Source: Conoideocrella luteorostrata (Eukaryota; Ascomycota; Sordariomycetes; Hypocreales; Clavicipitaceae). Taken from it: a stretch of 64,000 bases of DNA. How positions within the stretch are numbered: position 1 is the first letter of the stretch; each line of letters starts with the position of its first letter. Under the pieces are notes generated by a model. That model was not told where the DNA came from and made no database searches. It saw only the letters and a program-made list of their open reading frames with translations. The position numbers were made by a program, and so were the translations under genes. Below, piece after piece: positions 48,601 to 60,772 of this stretch. The DNA is taken from positions 1-64,000 of the forward strand of contig JASWJB010000079.1 in NCBI GenBank assembly GCA_032433595.1, given 5' to 3'.

Positions 48601-49756
48601 TACGGTGCTCCTCGTGCTTTGCGTTGTCGGTACTCGGTACTATTGTAGTGCATTGCATTGCGGCCGTCATCCTGTCACTGTCAGCCAGACCTCATCACTC
48701 ATCAATCTACAGAGTTAGGGAGTAGTTACTCCGTACAGAATACGGAGCACAGCATTGTGACGCTGCGAGTGTTGGCCAGCTTCTCTGCAACTCCGCAGGC
48801 AACGACATACCCAAAAAAAATTCAGGTTAACTACGGAGTACTTGGTTAGTGACTTACTCCGCAGATTGGGAATGTACGCCGTACGCATCACAGGCTCTGC
48901 AATAGTGTCAAGGGGGTCTGGCTCGGTGTGCCAAACCAGCCCAGCCCGGCACTGGCGTTTGGCGCTGGTATTTGTCGCTGGCGGTGCTGTGCTTGTGTGC
49001 TACCTGAGTGCCGTGCTTTTGTTGGTACGCTGGCAGGGAGAGGACAATTTACACGACCCTTCACGGCTTACCCAACCATGCGTCAGTGGGTCACGTAATT
49101 TGTCCCCCGCATGGCTGGCTAACTGGGGTTCTGGTGCTCCGATGTTTCGTACTCGTGCCCCCAGGGCGCCCCCAAGGCCCCCCCTTCACCCGCCGCCTCA
49201 TTAATCGTTGCCGACAAGCCCTGCCTGTCTACTGCTAACATGGGTGGCCATGTGGAATCGATCCGGTCCAGCCCACACGGACATCCAGTGACTGCAGTTG
49301 CATACATACCAGCCAGACCGCATGCCTCCTCCTCGAGTGAGGAGAACGTTGAGACGCTGGCAGTAGATCCGGCCAACCGCCGGGTATCAAAGCGCCCGGC
49401 GCCACAGCCTCCACAGCCTCAGCGTTTGCCTTTGCTTTTGACTCCATCCAGTCTCGAGTCCAGCTCTCCGCTTCAATTGTTAACACCAACGAGCTTCTGT
49501 GCTTAATCGTTCAATCTCCGCACTCGACTTTAACATATCATTCGACAACGGTGCGTTCCCAGTCCGGCCTTCTACCTACATCGCGACGCTGCTTCGATCC
49601 TTTACCGCCGCACACGACACTTACAAACCTCACGCATTGGGTCTTTTCTCCAACTGCTGTCCGCATCCTGCTTGGGATCGCATACGTCTGCACACGCGAA
49701 TATCTCTACGCTACGAGCCGCCACATTCTCTTCGTCAAATGTCGACCAGGACATGA
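45691..49756. other. 4-kb non-coding stretch rich in TACTCCGTA elements
   Basis: No gene can be supported. It includes a GGT microsatellite (about 46039-46067) and the densest set of TACTCCGTA/TACGGAGTA elements in the window (46430, 46532, 47070-47090, 47860-47892, 48725-48745, 48830-48842). The last part (49240-49756) is presumably the long leader of the adenylate cyclase gene; an 88-codon frame there (49240-49506) may be an upstream ORF. Confidence 0.5.
46039..46067. repeat. (GGT)n microsatellite
   Basis: A run of about seven GGT units followed by GAT and two more GGT units. Confidence 0.8.
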
Positions 49757-52700
49757 ATGCCCTTCAATACAAAGGTACCCTCGGAAGGACATGGCCGACG
49801 GCTGCGAAATTACGGCCCGGAGACAATGGCGGACAATGAGGCCGCTTCCCGCATCAGCTCATTAACGAGCGCGAGCGCTGGCACCAATAGCACTCGGTCA
49901 TCTGTGACGGTAAAGCCCTCGACGCCGGCATCGGCTATCAACGCGGGACGAGGATCCAACATGCGCATCAGTACAGACGATGGTGGCTCTCGCTGGAGGT
50001 GAGTGATTCCTGGAACATGTCCTCTTTTTAGCTGCTGTTGGCTGCTTTCCGCCGCCCCTGCTACCCACACTCTCTTATTTCATGATCGGGAATGCAAGAT
50101 TCTTTCTGCCCCGTTATCTATATTGGCATCCGTTTGTTTGAAACCTCTGCTGCGCCCTTCGCTGTCAACAGCTGTTGTGCGCAAGCTTGTCTCAAATTTA
50201 CTGTTTGATCTTCGGCTAACAGACCCCTGCATCAGAGCCTCCAAAGAGGACGGCCAAGTGTCTCCCACATCTACTACAGCTACTAGAGGTGCTCTATCAC
50301 CGTCATCTACAGCTTCCAGCGTCTCCGGAAACGATCGTCGATTGAGCGACCTCACCAACTACCGCCGTGACCTCGCTGTTCTCGAGCCGACTCGTTCTCA
50401 GCCGCCCACTTCACAACAGCACTTACCACACCACAGCCACTCGGTGGGGAGTTTTGGTGCTCAGATTGCGCCTTGGATGTCTTCGAGTGCTGCCGCTGGC
50501 GCCTCTCCCAAGGGCTTGTCTACAAGCTTCTACAATGACTCGAGTGACAGCTTGTCCATGGCCTCGCAATTCTCGCCTGGTCTACCCTCGGCCACGGGTC
50601 GGCCAGGAACCGGTTCTGGCTCCATCGGCCAGGAATATGCGGACGCACTTTACTACAACACTGACGGAAGACGTCCTTCAGTTGCTAGCGTAGTCACAAC
50701 TGCCAGTAGTCAAGGTTCCAAAACTAGTGTTAATCGTGGGGGGTTCCGCAAACTCCAGGGTTTTTTTGGTGAGGAGTTTCCTGGCCGGGACAGCTCCGAG
50801 AGCAGCCTTCCCACTTCGGTTGCTGGCAAGGACCAGCGTTCACGATCATACAGCCATGGCAGGCCAACTCAGCGCGACCGCAATTACTCCAATGCGACCG
50901 ACCGGGAAGCATCGCCTTCCTCGTCAAGGCCAAGGACTCCCGTCCCTAACCCAGAGGTCGTGCCTTTCCTCTACCAGGATAATACGGTGAGCCCCTTTGT
51001 TTCTATTATTATTATTATTATCATCATCATCATCATCATCATCATCATTACTATCATTACTGTCATCAACTTTCCTCTCTCCGCTAGTTTAGGTAATTTG
51101 GTTACTTGTCCACTGATCTTCATATCTTCATCAATTAAAACTCCCCTCCCCGTTAAACACTCATTGCACTGGTGGCCCAATACCCACCAAAGCCCCCCCT
51201 GTTCGCTGTTAACCCACCGCTGCCCACTCATTTTACTGCCGGCGCAATCCGGAGGATGCAAAGGTCTTGGCTTTTTACCTCCCCTTCTGCTGCGCTCATT
51301 TTTACATGTTGTGCTGCACCGCCTGCGTTTGTGTTGCATGTCTTTTGCGGGTGGCTTTAAACTAACCCTTCAACTTGCGCAGGACATCGCGCGATACGGA
51401 GAGGCACCTGTTCGGAATAGCTTGGCTGGACCTGATCGAGAGCGATACGCGACAACCGAAAGCTCCTCAAGTCAGAACCCCCCAAAGTCTTCATCCTCCG
51501 GCCGATCTGGGCCGGGTCCTCACCACTTGCATGGCCACCATCACCGACACAACAAGAGCAATGACGACCCTAGGTCCCTGAGGCCGACAGCTAGTAGGGA
51601 AGACTCACTCGGCGCGGTCCAACACTCCAGGGATCGAGGACCTTCCGTAGGCATGCTTAACCAACGGTCTCGAGCACAAAGTCCCACACCGAGCGCAAAC
51701 AGCATACCACCTGGTTCAAGAGCTGGCCACGGAGGAGATGGGTCAACGTCTCCTGTACACCATGGAAAACGGGGCATCTTGGGGCGCCTGCGACGACATA
51801 AGGACAAAGATGACGGGTCTGCATCTGCGTCTGCATCAGCAGCTGCAAGACTACGGGATTTGCCACAGTCAACCCGTTCGTTGCAGACTAAATCTTCCAA
51901 GGCAGATTTCTCCCGATCTGATATATATCCAGGGTATTTCCCGGGTACCCCCGAACCAGCTGAAACTCCAGATCCGAGGAGCAATACTCACCGCGCGGCC
52001 ACGTTCAACAACAAGTTCCCGTTCTCCAAGAAGAACAGAGGTAATAGAGCCTTTGATTACAATGACGAAGCCATTGGCCCTACAGAGCATAAGGATCCCG
52101 GCCATGTTTACCATCTCGACACCAATTTGAATGACATGGAGGGCATACTAACAAAACCTCCACCCCTCACTCCTATGGACTCCTCTTTTATCAATAGCAT
52201 TGATGGTGATCGAAGAGAATCCACAGTTGAAGGGCCAAAAGGTCGGTGGGACGCCCCCGACAGTTGGGCTGTCCGCAGAAATACGGAAGACAACTCCGAA
52301 GATGTGCCTGATGCAGACGAAATTGGAAGCCCTCCACGACCTGACGAGAAGATGGCATTGTATTTTATTCGAATATTCCGATCCGATGGTACCTTTTCGA
52401 CGCATCAGATGCCCCTGGACTCTAGTGTCACCGAAGTCATATCACAGGTTATTAAGAAGACCTATGTGGTCGATGGCCTGGAAAACTATCACATCATCAT
52501 GAAGAAGCATGATCTCATTCGAGTACTGGGGCCATCTGAACGGCCGCTTCTAATGCAGAAACGGCTGCTGCAACAAGTTGGTTATGAAGAGAAGGATAAA
52601 ATCGAGGAACTAGGACGAGAGGATAATGGCTATCTTTGCCGCTTTATGTTCTTGTCTGCGCGGGAAAGCGATTTTCATGCCAAAACCGTGGATTTGGGCA

Positions 52701-55700
52701 TCTCCCGCACGCAAAAACTAACCATCGTCGATCTTTCCGGACGCAACCTCGTGACCATACCCATCTCTCTCTATTCCAAAGCGGCCGATATCGTATCACT
52801 AAACCTGTCGAGAAATCTGTCCCTTGACCTGCCACGAGATTTTATACAATCTTGCAAAACGCTTCGAGACATTAGGTTCAATAATAATGAGGCGAGGAGG
52901 CTACCCTTGAGTCTGGGCCGCGCTTCAAAGCTTACGTTGTTGGACGTGTCTAACAACAGACTCGACCAGCTGGAGCATGCTGAATTGAATTCGATTTCTG
53001 GGCTTATTAAGATGAACCTGGCGAACAATCGACTTACTCACCTGCCGCCGTATTTTGGAGCATACCAGGCACTTCGTAACCTGAATATCTCGTCAAACTT
53101 CCTTGATAAGTTTCCTCCATTCTTGTGCCAATTACACAGCTTGGTGGACCTGGATCTAAGTTTCAACGCAATTGCAAGCCTTCCAGACGAGATAGGCAAC
53201 CTGAAGAACCTGGAAAAGCTCCTGATTACTAATAACAGACTGGCGGACGAAGTTTCTGAAGGTTTCCGCCAGTTGCTGAGTTTGCGCGAACTGGACATCA
53301 AGTATAATTCGATTACCAGCATTGATATCATCTCAGAACTCCCTAAGCTGGAGATTTTGACTGCCGCCCACAATCATATCTCGTCCTTCGTTGGTAAATT
53401 CGAAGTTATCCGACAACTGAAGCTGAACTCGAATCCGCTGAACAAATTCGAGATTATCGAGCCCGTACCGACGCTCAAAACTCTCAATCTATCACACGCT
53501 CAACTGGCAAGCATTGATTCAGCGTTTTCTAATATGGTGAACCTGGAGACGCTGGTATTGGATAGGAATTACTTTGTTTCCTTGCCGCAACAAATTGGAA
53601 CATTGAGTCGCTTGGAGCATTTCAGTATCGCCAACAACTCTGTGGGTGAACTGCCTCCTCAAATCGGCTGCCTCAACGAACTTCGAGTTCTGGATGTTCG
53701 AGGAAACAACATTTCAAAGCTGCCGATGGAGATATGGTGGGCTAATAAACTTGAGAGTTTCAATGCGTCATCGAATGTGCTCGATGCATTCCCCAAACCT
53801 GCGTCGAGGGCTCCCCGAGTTCCTGGAGAGGATTCATCGGGACCACCTCCCGTACCTAATGGCAAACCTCTACCGCCAAATCCGCTGCCATCAACTCCGA
53901 GCTCAGAAGAGCTTGATGAGGAACGTCGACCCAGCCAAGCCTCTAGCACGCTACTCAGCGTTGGCCCGCTGGGTGTCACAGACAGAAAAAGTTCCGTCGT
54001 TTCTGTTTATGGAAAAGGAGGACGTAAGACATCTGTCGTTTCTAGAGCAGCCTCGCAGGCAACAAACTCTTCGACGCCGCCGGCGCCGCCGGCGGCCACC
54101 AGGAAGGACTCCGGCCTTTCCTCAAGGTTTACGAATACATTTGCCGGATCTTTGCGGAATCTCTCTCTTGCTGATAACCGATTGGATGACGACGTTTTCG
54201 ATCAAATCACTCTTCTGTCAGAGCTACGTGTGCTGAACCTCTCATACAACGACGAGATCAGTGACATGCCCCAGAGATCGATTAAAAACTGGCCGCAACT
54301 CGTGGAATTGTACCTGTCGGGCAATGGCCTCACATCGTTACCCGCAGATGATCTGGAGGAGTCCAGTCTTTTGCAGGCGCTCTACATTAATGGGAACAAG
54401 TTTACCAACCTTCCGGCGGATATCTCGAGAGCTAAGAAGCTTGCGATATTGGACTGTGGAAACAACTATCTCAAATACAACATCTCAAATGTTCCCTATG
54501 ATTGGAATTGGAATTTAAACCCTAATCTGCGTTACCTCAATCTGTCCGGCAATAAGCGACTAGAAATTAAACAAACAGCATGGGCTGGGCAGGATGGACC
54601 AGGGGCGGTGAACCGGGAGCAATATACTGACTTCAGCAGATTGTTGAATCTGAGAATACTGGGTCTCATGGATGTCACCCTAACGCAACCAAGCATTCCT
54701 GATCAGAGCGAGGATCGACGAGTGCGCACCTCGGGCTCTTTGGCTGGTCACCTCCCTTACGGCATGGCTGATACACTGGGCAAGAATGAGCACCTGTCAA
54801 CTGTCGATCTCGTTGTGCCGCGATTCAACTCCTCCGAAACGGAGATGCTTCTGGGTCTATTCGATGGCCAAGCACTGTCAAGCGGCGGTTCCAAGATTGC
54901 CAAGTATTTACATGAGAACTTCGGTCACATCTTCGCGATGGAACTGAAGGCATTAAAGAATCGGCCAGATGATGGCCCGGTTGACGCGCTACGAAGAGCC
55001 TTTCTGGCTTTGAACAAAGATCTCGTTACAATAGCTGTGCAGCATACCGAAGAACGACCCAAGGCGTCTCATAGGGGCTCAGCGCAGCCGGTCGTTCTGA
55101 GCAAGGAAGACCTGAACTCTGGTGGTGTAGCTACCATTGCTTATCTCCAGGGCACGGAGCTCTATGTTGCAAATGTCGGTGACGTCCAGGCCATGGTTAT
55201 CAAAACGGATGGCAAACACGAGATTCTCACTCGAAAGCATGATCCAGCTGAGCCGTCAGAGCGGTCCAGGATTCGGGAGGCTGGTGGCTGGGTATCGCGC
55301 AATGGCAGACTCAACGATCTGTTGCAGGTCTCGCGAGCCTTTGGCTATGTCGATCTGATGCCGGCTGTTCTTGCCGCTCCGCACATTAGCAACATGACAA
55401 TCACAGAACAAGATGAGATCATCCTAATGGCCACTAGCGAACTTTGGGAATATCTGTCACCTGGCCTAATTACAGACATCGCTAGATCTGAGCGCCAAGA
55501 TCTCATGAGGGCGGCGCAGAAGCTTCGTGATCTGGCCATGGCATACGGCGCATCGGGAAAGATTATGGTCATGATGATTAGCGTTGCAGACCTCAAGCGC
55601 AGAGTCGAGAGATCCCGCCTGCATCGTGGGACCAGCATGTCCCTGTATCCGTCAGGGATCCCCGACGATACTCAGGTTCTTTCCACCAGAAGAGGGCGCA

Positions 55701-56993
55701 AAGCAAAGGGGGATGTGTTGGACTCCTCACTCAACCGACTGGAAGCTGAGATACCGGCCCCAACCGGCAACGTTTCCATTGCGTTTACAGACATCAAGAA
55801 CTCAACAACGCTGTGGGAAATGTATCCGAGTGCCATGAGATCCGCCATCAAGTTGCACAATGAAGTCATGCGGCGACAACTTCGACGTATTGGTGGATAC
55901 GAAGTCAAAACTGAAGGTGACGCCTTCATGGTGTCGTTCCCGACCGGTACTTCAGCTTTGCTTTGGTGTTTCGCAGTCCAAATGGAGCTGCTCGATGTGA
56001 GTTGGCCTTCCGAGGTCTTGAACTCAGTGTCTTGCCAGCCAATCTTTGACAAGGATGGCGCCCTCATATTCAAGGGCTTGTCAGTGAGAATGGGCATCCA
56101 TTTTGGAGACTGCGTGAGTGAGACTGATCCGGTGACGCGGCGCATGGACTATTTCGGACCGATGGTGAACAAGGCATCGCGAATCTCAGCTGTGGCCGAT
56201 GGTGGGCAGATAACTGTTTCGTCCGACTTCATTTCCGAAATTCAACGATGCCTCGAAAACTATCAAGACACGGAACGTAACAGCTCGGCTGGATCAGAAG
56301 ATGGCTTCGAAGATGACTCATTTGCGACTGCCATTCGAAAGGACCTGAGGTCTCTCACGTCGCAAGGCTTTGAAGTCAAGGAGATGGGAGAAAAGAAACT
56401 CAAGGGATTAGAAAATCCTGAAGTTGTGTACTCATTGTACCCCCACGCACTGGCTGGGCGGATCGGTCAACACCAACAGCATGAGCGACGAGACGAACTC
56501 GATAAGCCTGCCATTCTTGCTCCTGGAGGAGAGCTCTCCTTTGACCCTGAAAGTATCTGGGCACTCTGGAGGGTCAGCCTACGGCTGGAAATGCTGTGCA
56601 GCACACTAGAAAGTGTTAGAGGGCCTGGCTTACAAGCCCCTGAAACAGAGCTCTTGGAACGAATGAAATCTAGAGGAGGCGAAGTCACGGAGCGATTCTT
56701 GATTAATTTCATGGAGCACCAAGTGAGCAGAATCGAGGTAAGCAGCGACAATGCCATCCACCGGACCAACCTTCTCTCCGCCTCTTGTTAATCTCAAATG
56801 CTAACATGCTCAGACCTGCATCTCGACGTTGACCATGCGTCATCTTGCTCATGGAAACGGACCTCTTCGAGAGTTGAACGACTTGCGTGGGCCCATGTCC
56901 ATGGTACTTGACTTTTTCGTACAGCAGCAGCAAGAGCTTGCGAGATACAAACAAAAATACGGAGAGCTTCCATCCCCTGATGGCAGCAGCTAA
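49757..56993 (+). CDS. CYR1: Adenylate cyclase (Ras-associating, LRR, PP2C-like, class III cyclase), 2175 aa
   Basis: Four exons: 49757-49998, 50236-50986, 51383-56737, 56814-56993 (6528 nt, in frame). Order: a disordered Ser/Pro/His-rich N-terminus; a Ras-association domain about residues 650-750 (MALYFIRIFRSDGTFSTHQM); about 20 leucine-rich repeats (about 765-1400, e.g. LVDLDLSFNAIASLPDEIGN) with a Ser/Pro-rich insert; a PP2C-like domain (about 1465-1735, LFDGQALSSGGSKIAKYLHE); the catalytic class III cyclase domain (about 1790-1950, NVSIAFTDIKNSTTLWEMYP, VKTEGDAFMVSFPT, MGIHFGDCVS, DYFGPMVNKASRIS); and a C-terminal segment for cyclase-associated protein. It makes cAMP to drive PKA, integrating Ras and G-alpha input. 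Intron 2 (50987-51382) is 396 nt, stop-free and contains a long ATT/ATC tract. The start is the first in-frame ATG of exon 1; a later one at 49826 is possible. Confidence 0.95.
51003..51050. repeat. ATT/ATC trinucleotide tract inside an adenylate cyclase intron
   Basis: About fifteen units, mostly ATT then ATC, within intron 2. If the intron were retained the tract would encode a run of isoleucines, because it is in the coding frame. Confidence 0.85.
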
Positions 56994-57711
56994 AACACGG
57001 CTCAAAACTGACCGCCAAGGCCATAGAAGACGTCAACGGTTACAGACTTATCAGTCTGGTACCTACACTCCCATGTCTCGAGACATATCAACGGAAGGCG
57101 TCATAGATGCGTTTTAATTATGTTGCCTTTATCTTCTTTCTCCTTCAAAAACAAAGCGATTATCATTGAGAAGCAACCTTGATTGACTGGCTGGGGGATG
57201 ATCTACGGATTACTCTTTTTATTTGCTCTTTTGGGTTACTAGCGGTCACATAACGTTATTTATTTTCTGAGCAGGGTTTGGAAAGCAGTTTTTTTTGGTG
57301 GTGTTCTTGTTGTTGCAGCGTCGATGCTTGTGTATATATATGTGTTGGGAGTGTCCTATGGAGTAATTTTGCTGGGGCCTGTTACAGTGTGCGGTTTATT
57401 TTCATGCACCGGCGTTAAAACTGTTGCCAGGCTTTTTGCTTTTGCCTCCTGTCTTGTCGCGGCGTTTCTATGTTGGGTTTGGCCAACGTGGCTGAAGGGT
57501 GGGTGTGTGGCCTGGAGGTAGCTTTACACTACAATCTTCTCGTTTGAATGAAAGCATATAATACCACGAAACTAATCTGCACGTGTGTTTCGGGAAAGCT
57601 CTGTGAATTATTTTTGCATGTGTCAAATTTTGACGATGTCTATGTCATGTACATATAATACATACAATATGGCGGAACGGACACTTTCTTTACTTCCTAG
57701 CTTCGCCTTTC
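56994..57711. other. Convergent 3' spacer
   Basis: Between the 3' ends of the adenylate cyclase and ALG12 genes; probably 3' UTRs. A 65-codon hydrophobic frame (57324-57521) is not supported as a gene. Confidence 0.55.
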
Positions 57712-59705
57712 TTACTTGGTCACTTGTACAAGATGCTTTTGTTTCATGATATGAATACGGGGAGACATTCTTGGTCCAACCCACCAGCCTCCCGTATACT
57801 TCCTCGCCCTCTGTCTCAACGAAACGATATGACTTGCAAGGCCAAGCACCTTGTACTGCGCCTCTATTGGCTCTGGCTGACCAGGTCTCAGGATCTCAAG
57901 TCCGCTATATCCATGCACAGCGCCAACGACCTCCCATTCCCCCAGCGCCAGAGCCGTATCCTCCAACAGGACGTAGTCAAACTGCTGCCAGAAGACGGGC
58001 CAGCCCAGCTTCTCGCTCTTCTCGGTCTTGTCGAACAAGTAGATTGGCTTGTTGCCGCCCACATCCACCTTCCAAGACTCGCTGAGGGCCAGTGGCAGAC
58101 CTTGCTTATTCTGGTTGAATAGCGTCAGGCCGGTCATGCAGGTGAGGACGTCTGCGTGAGCTGTGATGGGGGCGACGGTGTGGTTGCCGACATGGCGGTA
58201 CAACTGAGTGAGGGCGTCACCACCGGGATAGTTGAGCGAGGAGAGGAGGAGCATGGCGGTGCTGGCGCCCAGGGTGGCGACTACGGAGAGGATGATTGCG
58301 AGAGAGCAGAGCTTATATAACGTGGCGGGTTTGGAGATGCGTTGGAAGATGAAGTTGGCAGAGAGGGCTGCGGCGAGCGTCAGAGTGGGGATGGTGTAGA
58401 ATATGAAGCGTGTCTCCTTGTGTGGCTGGATGGAGTAGATGGCGATGTAGAAGAGGCTTGGGATAAGGATCGGCCTGGTCTGACGAGTCAGAGACGGGTG
58501 GAAGAGCGAGTACGCGATGAGCGGGAGGGCCAGTGGGTTGAGGAGCAGGCGAGGAAGCGCAGAGGAGAGGTAGTAGTGCCAGGGGGAGGTGCCCCAGTTG
58601 GATGATTCGCCCCGGATGGCGTTATAGTAGAAGCCCCAGAGTTCGGGCCACAGCGGCTTCTGCCAGAAGTAGGAGTCGATGGGGACGGAGATGAGGAGCG
58701 AGCCGAGCAGGGAGGTGGTGCCGACGGCGAGGAGGGCCCGGAGGGAGATGTTCTTGGTGAGCAGGAGGTGGAGGGATGTGGCGATGAGGAGGAGGGCGAT
58801 TTCGGCGCGGAACACCACGCCAGAGAAGGTGAGTATGCTGAGGGCCTGTCTTTGGCGCATGCTGCTGAGCAGAGGGGTCTTCTTGGGTAGGAGAAAGGCC
58901 ATGGCAAGGGTAGCTATTATATCTCATCTGTTAGAGCTGTAGGATTAAGAGACGCATCAAGAAGGCTGCTGTGGTTTAAAATTTTATGCCATGCTTCCTT
59001 CTGCACCTCGCCCCCCCTCCCCCTCCCCCTCAAAGGGGGTTCTAGGTGATGGAATAGACAAAGATATTATATGTATATATGTAAGAATAAAAAGGAGCGG
59101 CAACTCACTCAGCCCAAAGGCAAACATGTTGGGCAGCGTCCTGCCCAGATAATACACCACATGGAACTGGCTCATCAGTAGCACGGTCCACCACCTCGCC
59201 GCGCCGCGTCCATACGCTCCCCGAACGGCATTCCTAAAAACCACCAGACACGAGGCGTTGAACAAGGCCAGCACGGCCCGGACCACAAGCTGTGCGTGGG
59301 GGAAGCCCACGAGCGCAATGACGGGCTGCGACAGGCCCGCGAGGACGACGCTGCCGACGAATGTGCGCGGCACGGCGCCTGGGAAGCTGAAGTGGTCGTA
59401 GGTCTGGACGAAGCGCGCGTGGATGGGGGAGGATGTGGGCGTGCCGTAGGTGAGTATGTCGTGGGTGGCTTGGAGGTTGAACGATTCCTCGACCTTGGTG
59501 TGGGGAGAGAGCACGATGTGCGCTAGCGGGAGGGCGTATATGAGCGTGTCTGGGGAGTTCCGTTAGTGATTGGTCGTTCGTGACGTGAGGTGTTTTTTTT
59601 TTTTGTTTAATATATGTGACTGTGATGAAGTATGGTGGTGGTGGTGGTTTAAGTGAGAGTCGCGGGGACTTGGGGGTGAACGAGGTACGAACCGAATAGA
59701 TCCAT
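57712..59705 (-). CDS. ALG12: ALG12 alpha-1,6-mannosyltransferase (GT22), 551 aa
   Basis: Exons 59705-59693, 59549-59109, 58913-57712. The first exon is 13 nt (MDLF plus one base); the splice gives MDLFDTLIYALPLAHIVLSP, then HTKVEESFNLQATHDILTYG, the conserved GT22 N-terminus with its acidic lumenal loop. Further family motifs: YDHFSFPGAVPRTFVGSV, YYLGRTLPNMFAFGL, GVVFRAEIALLL, ISVPIDSYFWQ.LWPELWGF and HKETRFIFYTIPTL. Many hydrophobic helices mark a polytopic ER membrane enzyme. ALG12 transfers the eighth mannose, from dolichol-phosphate-mannose to Man7GlcNAc2-PP-dolichol, in N-glycan precursor assembly. Intron 58914-59108 holds a G-rich run on the sense strand; intron 59550-59692 holds a CCA-rich run. 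Confidence 0.93.
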
Positions 59706-60209
59706 GGTGGCATTTGGGTGAACTGAGATGAAGAACCAGATAATGAATGAAAGGGAAGAAGTGAAAATGACCGAGGCCACATTCAGTTCGGGGGCTCGTC
59801 AAATCCAGAATTGCCCTGTTTGGCAGATCTCATGAGCGGTATGGAGTAGTCAGTTGTTCGCCGTCAAAGTGAGAGTGAGATGCACAACACGCTGCACAAC
59901 ACGCCGCACATGCCAGGGGTGAGTGAGGATGAGCTGTCACTTACTCCGTACTCCGTAAATTCCGCCTAATTAACCCCAATCCACGCATCCCGCCCATCCT
60001 GCCAATCCCGCCTGTCCAGAACCCGCGCGCGGAACGGCGCAACAATGCACCCGCCAAGCCAACGAGCTAAGCTCCACGACAAGCTGTCACCATCATCGCA
60101 CTGCACCGCACCGCACCGCACCACATCGCATCGCATCGCATCGCATCAACACCACATCCACCCCCTTTGCATCCCCAAAAACCACAGCTGCCCACGCCTC
60201 CCCCGCACC
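59706..60209. promoter_or_regulatory. Divergent promoter region ALG12 / YOS1
   Basis: 504 bp between the starts of two secretory-pathway genes read in opposite directions. Contains a tandem TACTCCGTACTCCGTA element (59944-59959) and a pentanucleotide repeat (60098-60147), which lies just upstream of YOS1. Co-regulation is possible but unproven. Confidence 0.55.
60098..60147. repeat. CGCAC/CGCAT pentanucleotide repeat
   Basis: About five cgcac-type units merge into about four to five cgcat-type units in the presumed 5' leader of YOS1. Confidence 0.8.
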
Positions 60210-60772
60210 ATGTTATTCTTCGGCTCGTTTCTCTACATCACCGTCCTTCTCATCAACGCAGTCGCCATCCTAAGCGAAGACCGATTCCTCGCGCGCAGTA
60301 TGTCTCTCCCCCCTCCTCTCCTCTCCCAAATGCGAAGGACCGCCATCCCACTCACTCCTCCATTTTTTTGGTTGGTTGTGCAATGGCGGCGCTCTTTTGT
60401 TCTTCTTTTAACTTGGATCGCTGGGAACCGTGCCTTGGCTAACTACGAGCCTTCTCTCTTGATGGGAACAGTCAACTTATCGCCGGCTTCGTACGATCCT
60501 GCCTTTGGCGCTGGCGGCGGCGCAGACGCGAGCATCAAGGCCAAAGTTATTCATTTGATTGCGAGTATTCGAACGATTATGCGGAGTACGTGCTGCCCTT
60601 CCTTGGCTTTCTCCTTTTCTATGTCGAAAAGAAGGCGGTAGTGGGCTAGAGACACCCCCCCCCCAAAAAAAAGTCAAGATTTGAAAGAAGACAAGATAGC
60701 TAACTGTTGGTGGTAGTGCCGTTGATATTTGTCAACTCGGTCATCATCCTCTATGAGTTAATACTTGGCTGA
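60210..60772 (+). CDS. YOS1: YOS1-like ER-Golgi transport protein, 85 aa
   Basis: Three exons: 60210-60297, 60472-60585, 60717-60772 (88+114+56 nt, 86 codons). The product begins MLFFGSFLYITVLLINAVAI then LSEDRFLARINLS, and ends IRTIMRMPLIFVNSVIILYE. This is the hallmark of Yos1/IER3IP1: one hydrophobic helix at each end and a short loop between. Yeast Yos1 is an essential partner of the Yip1-Yif1 complex in ER-to-Golgi vesicle transport. The length matches the family closely. All three exons are needed; unspliced frames look unrelated downstream. Confidence 0.93.

Noticed and set aside
51005..51057. Poly-isoleucine stretch in the long adenylate cyclase open frame
   Set aside because: It lies between a GTGAGC donor and a GCGCAG acceptor, and conserved cyclase sequence (YQDNT to DIARYGEAP) joins across it; treated as intron, though retention is noted as a finding.
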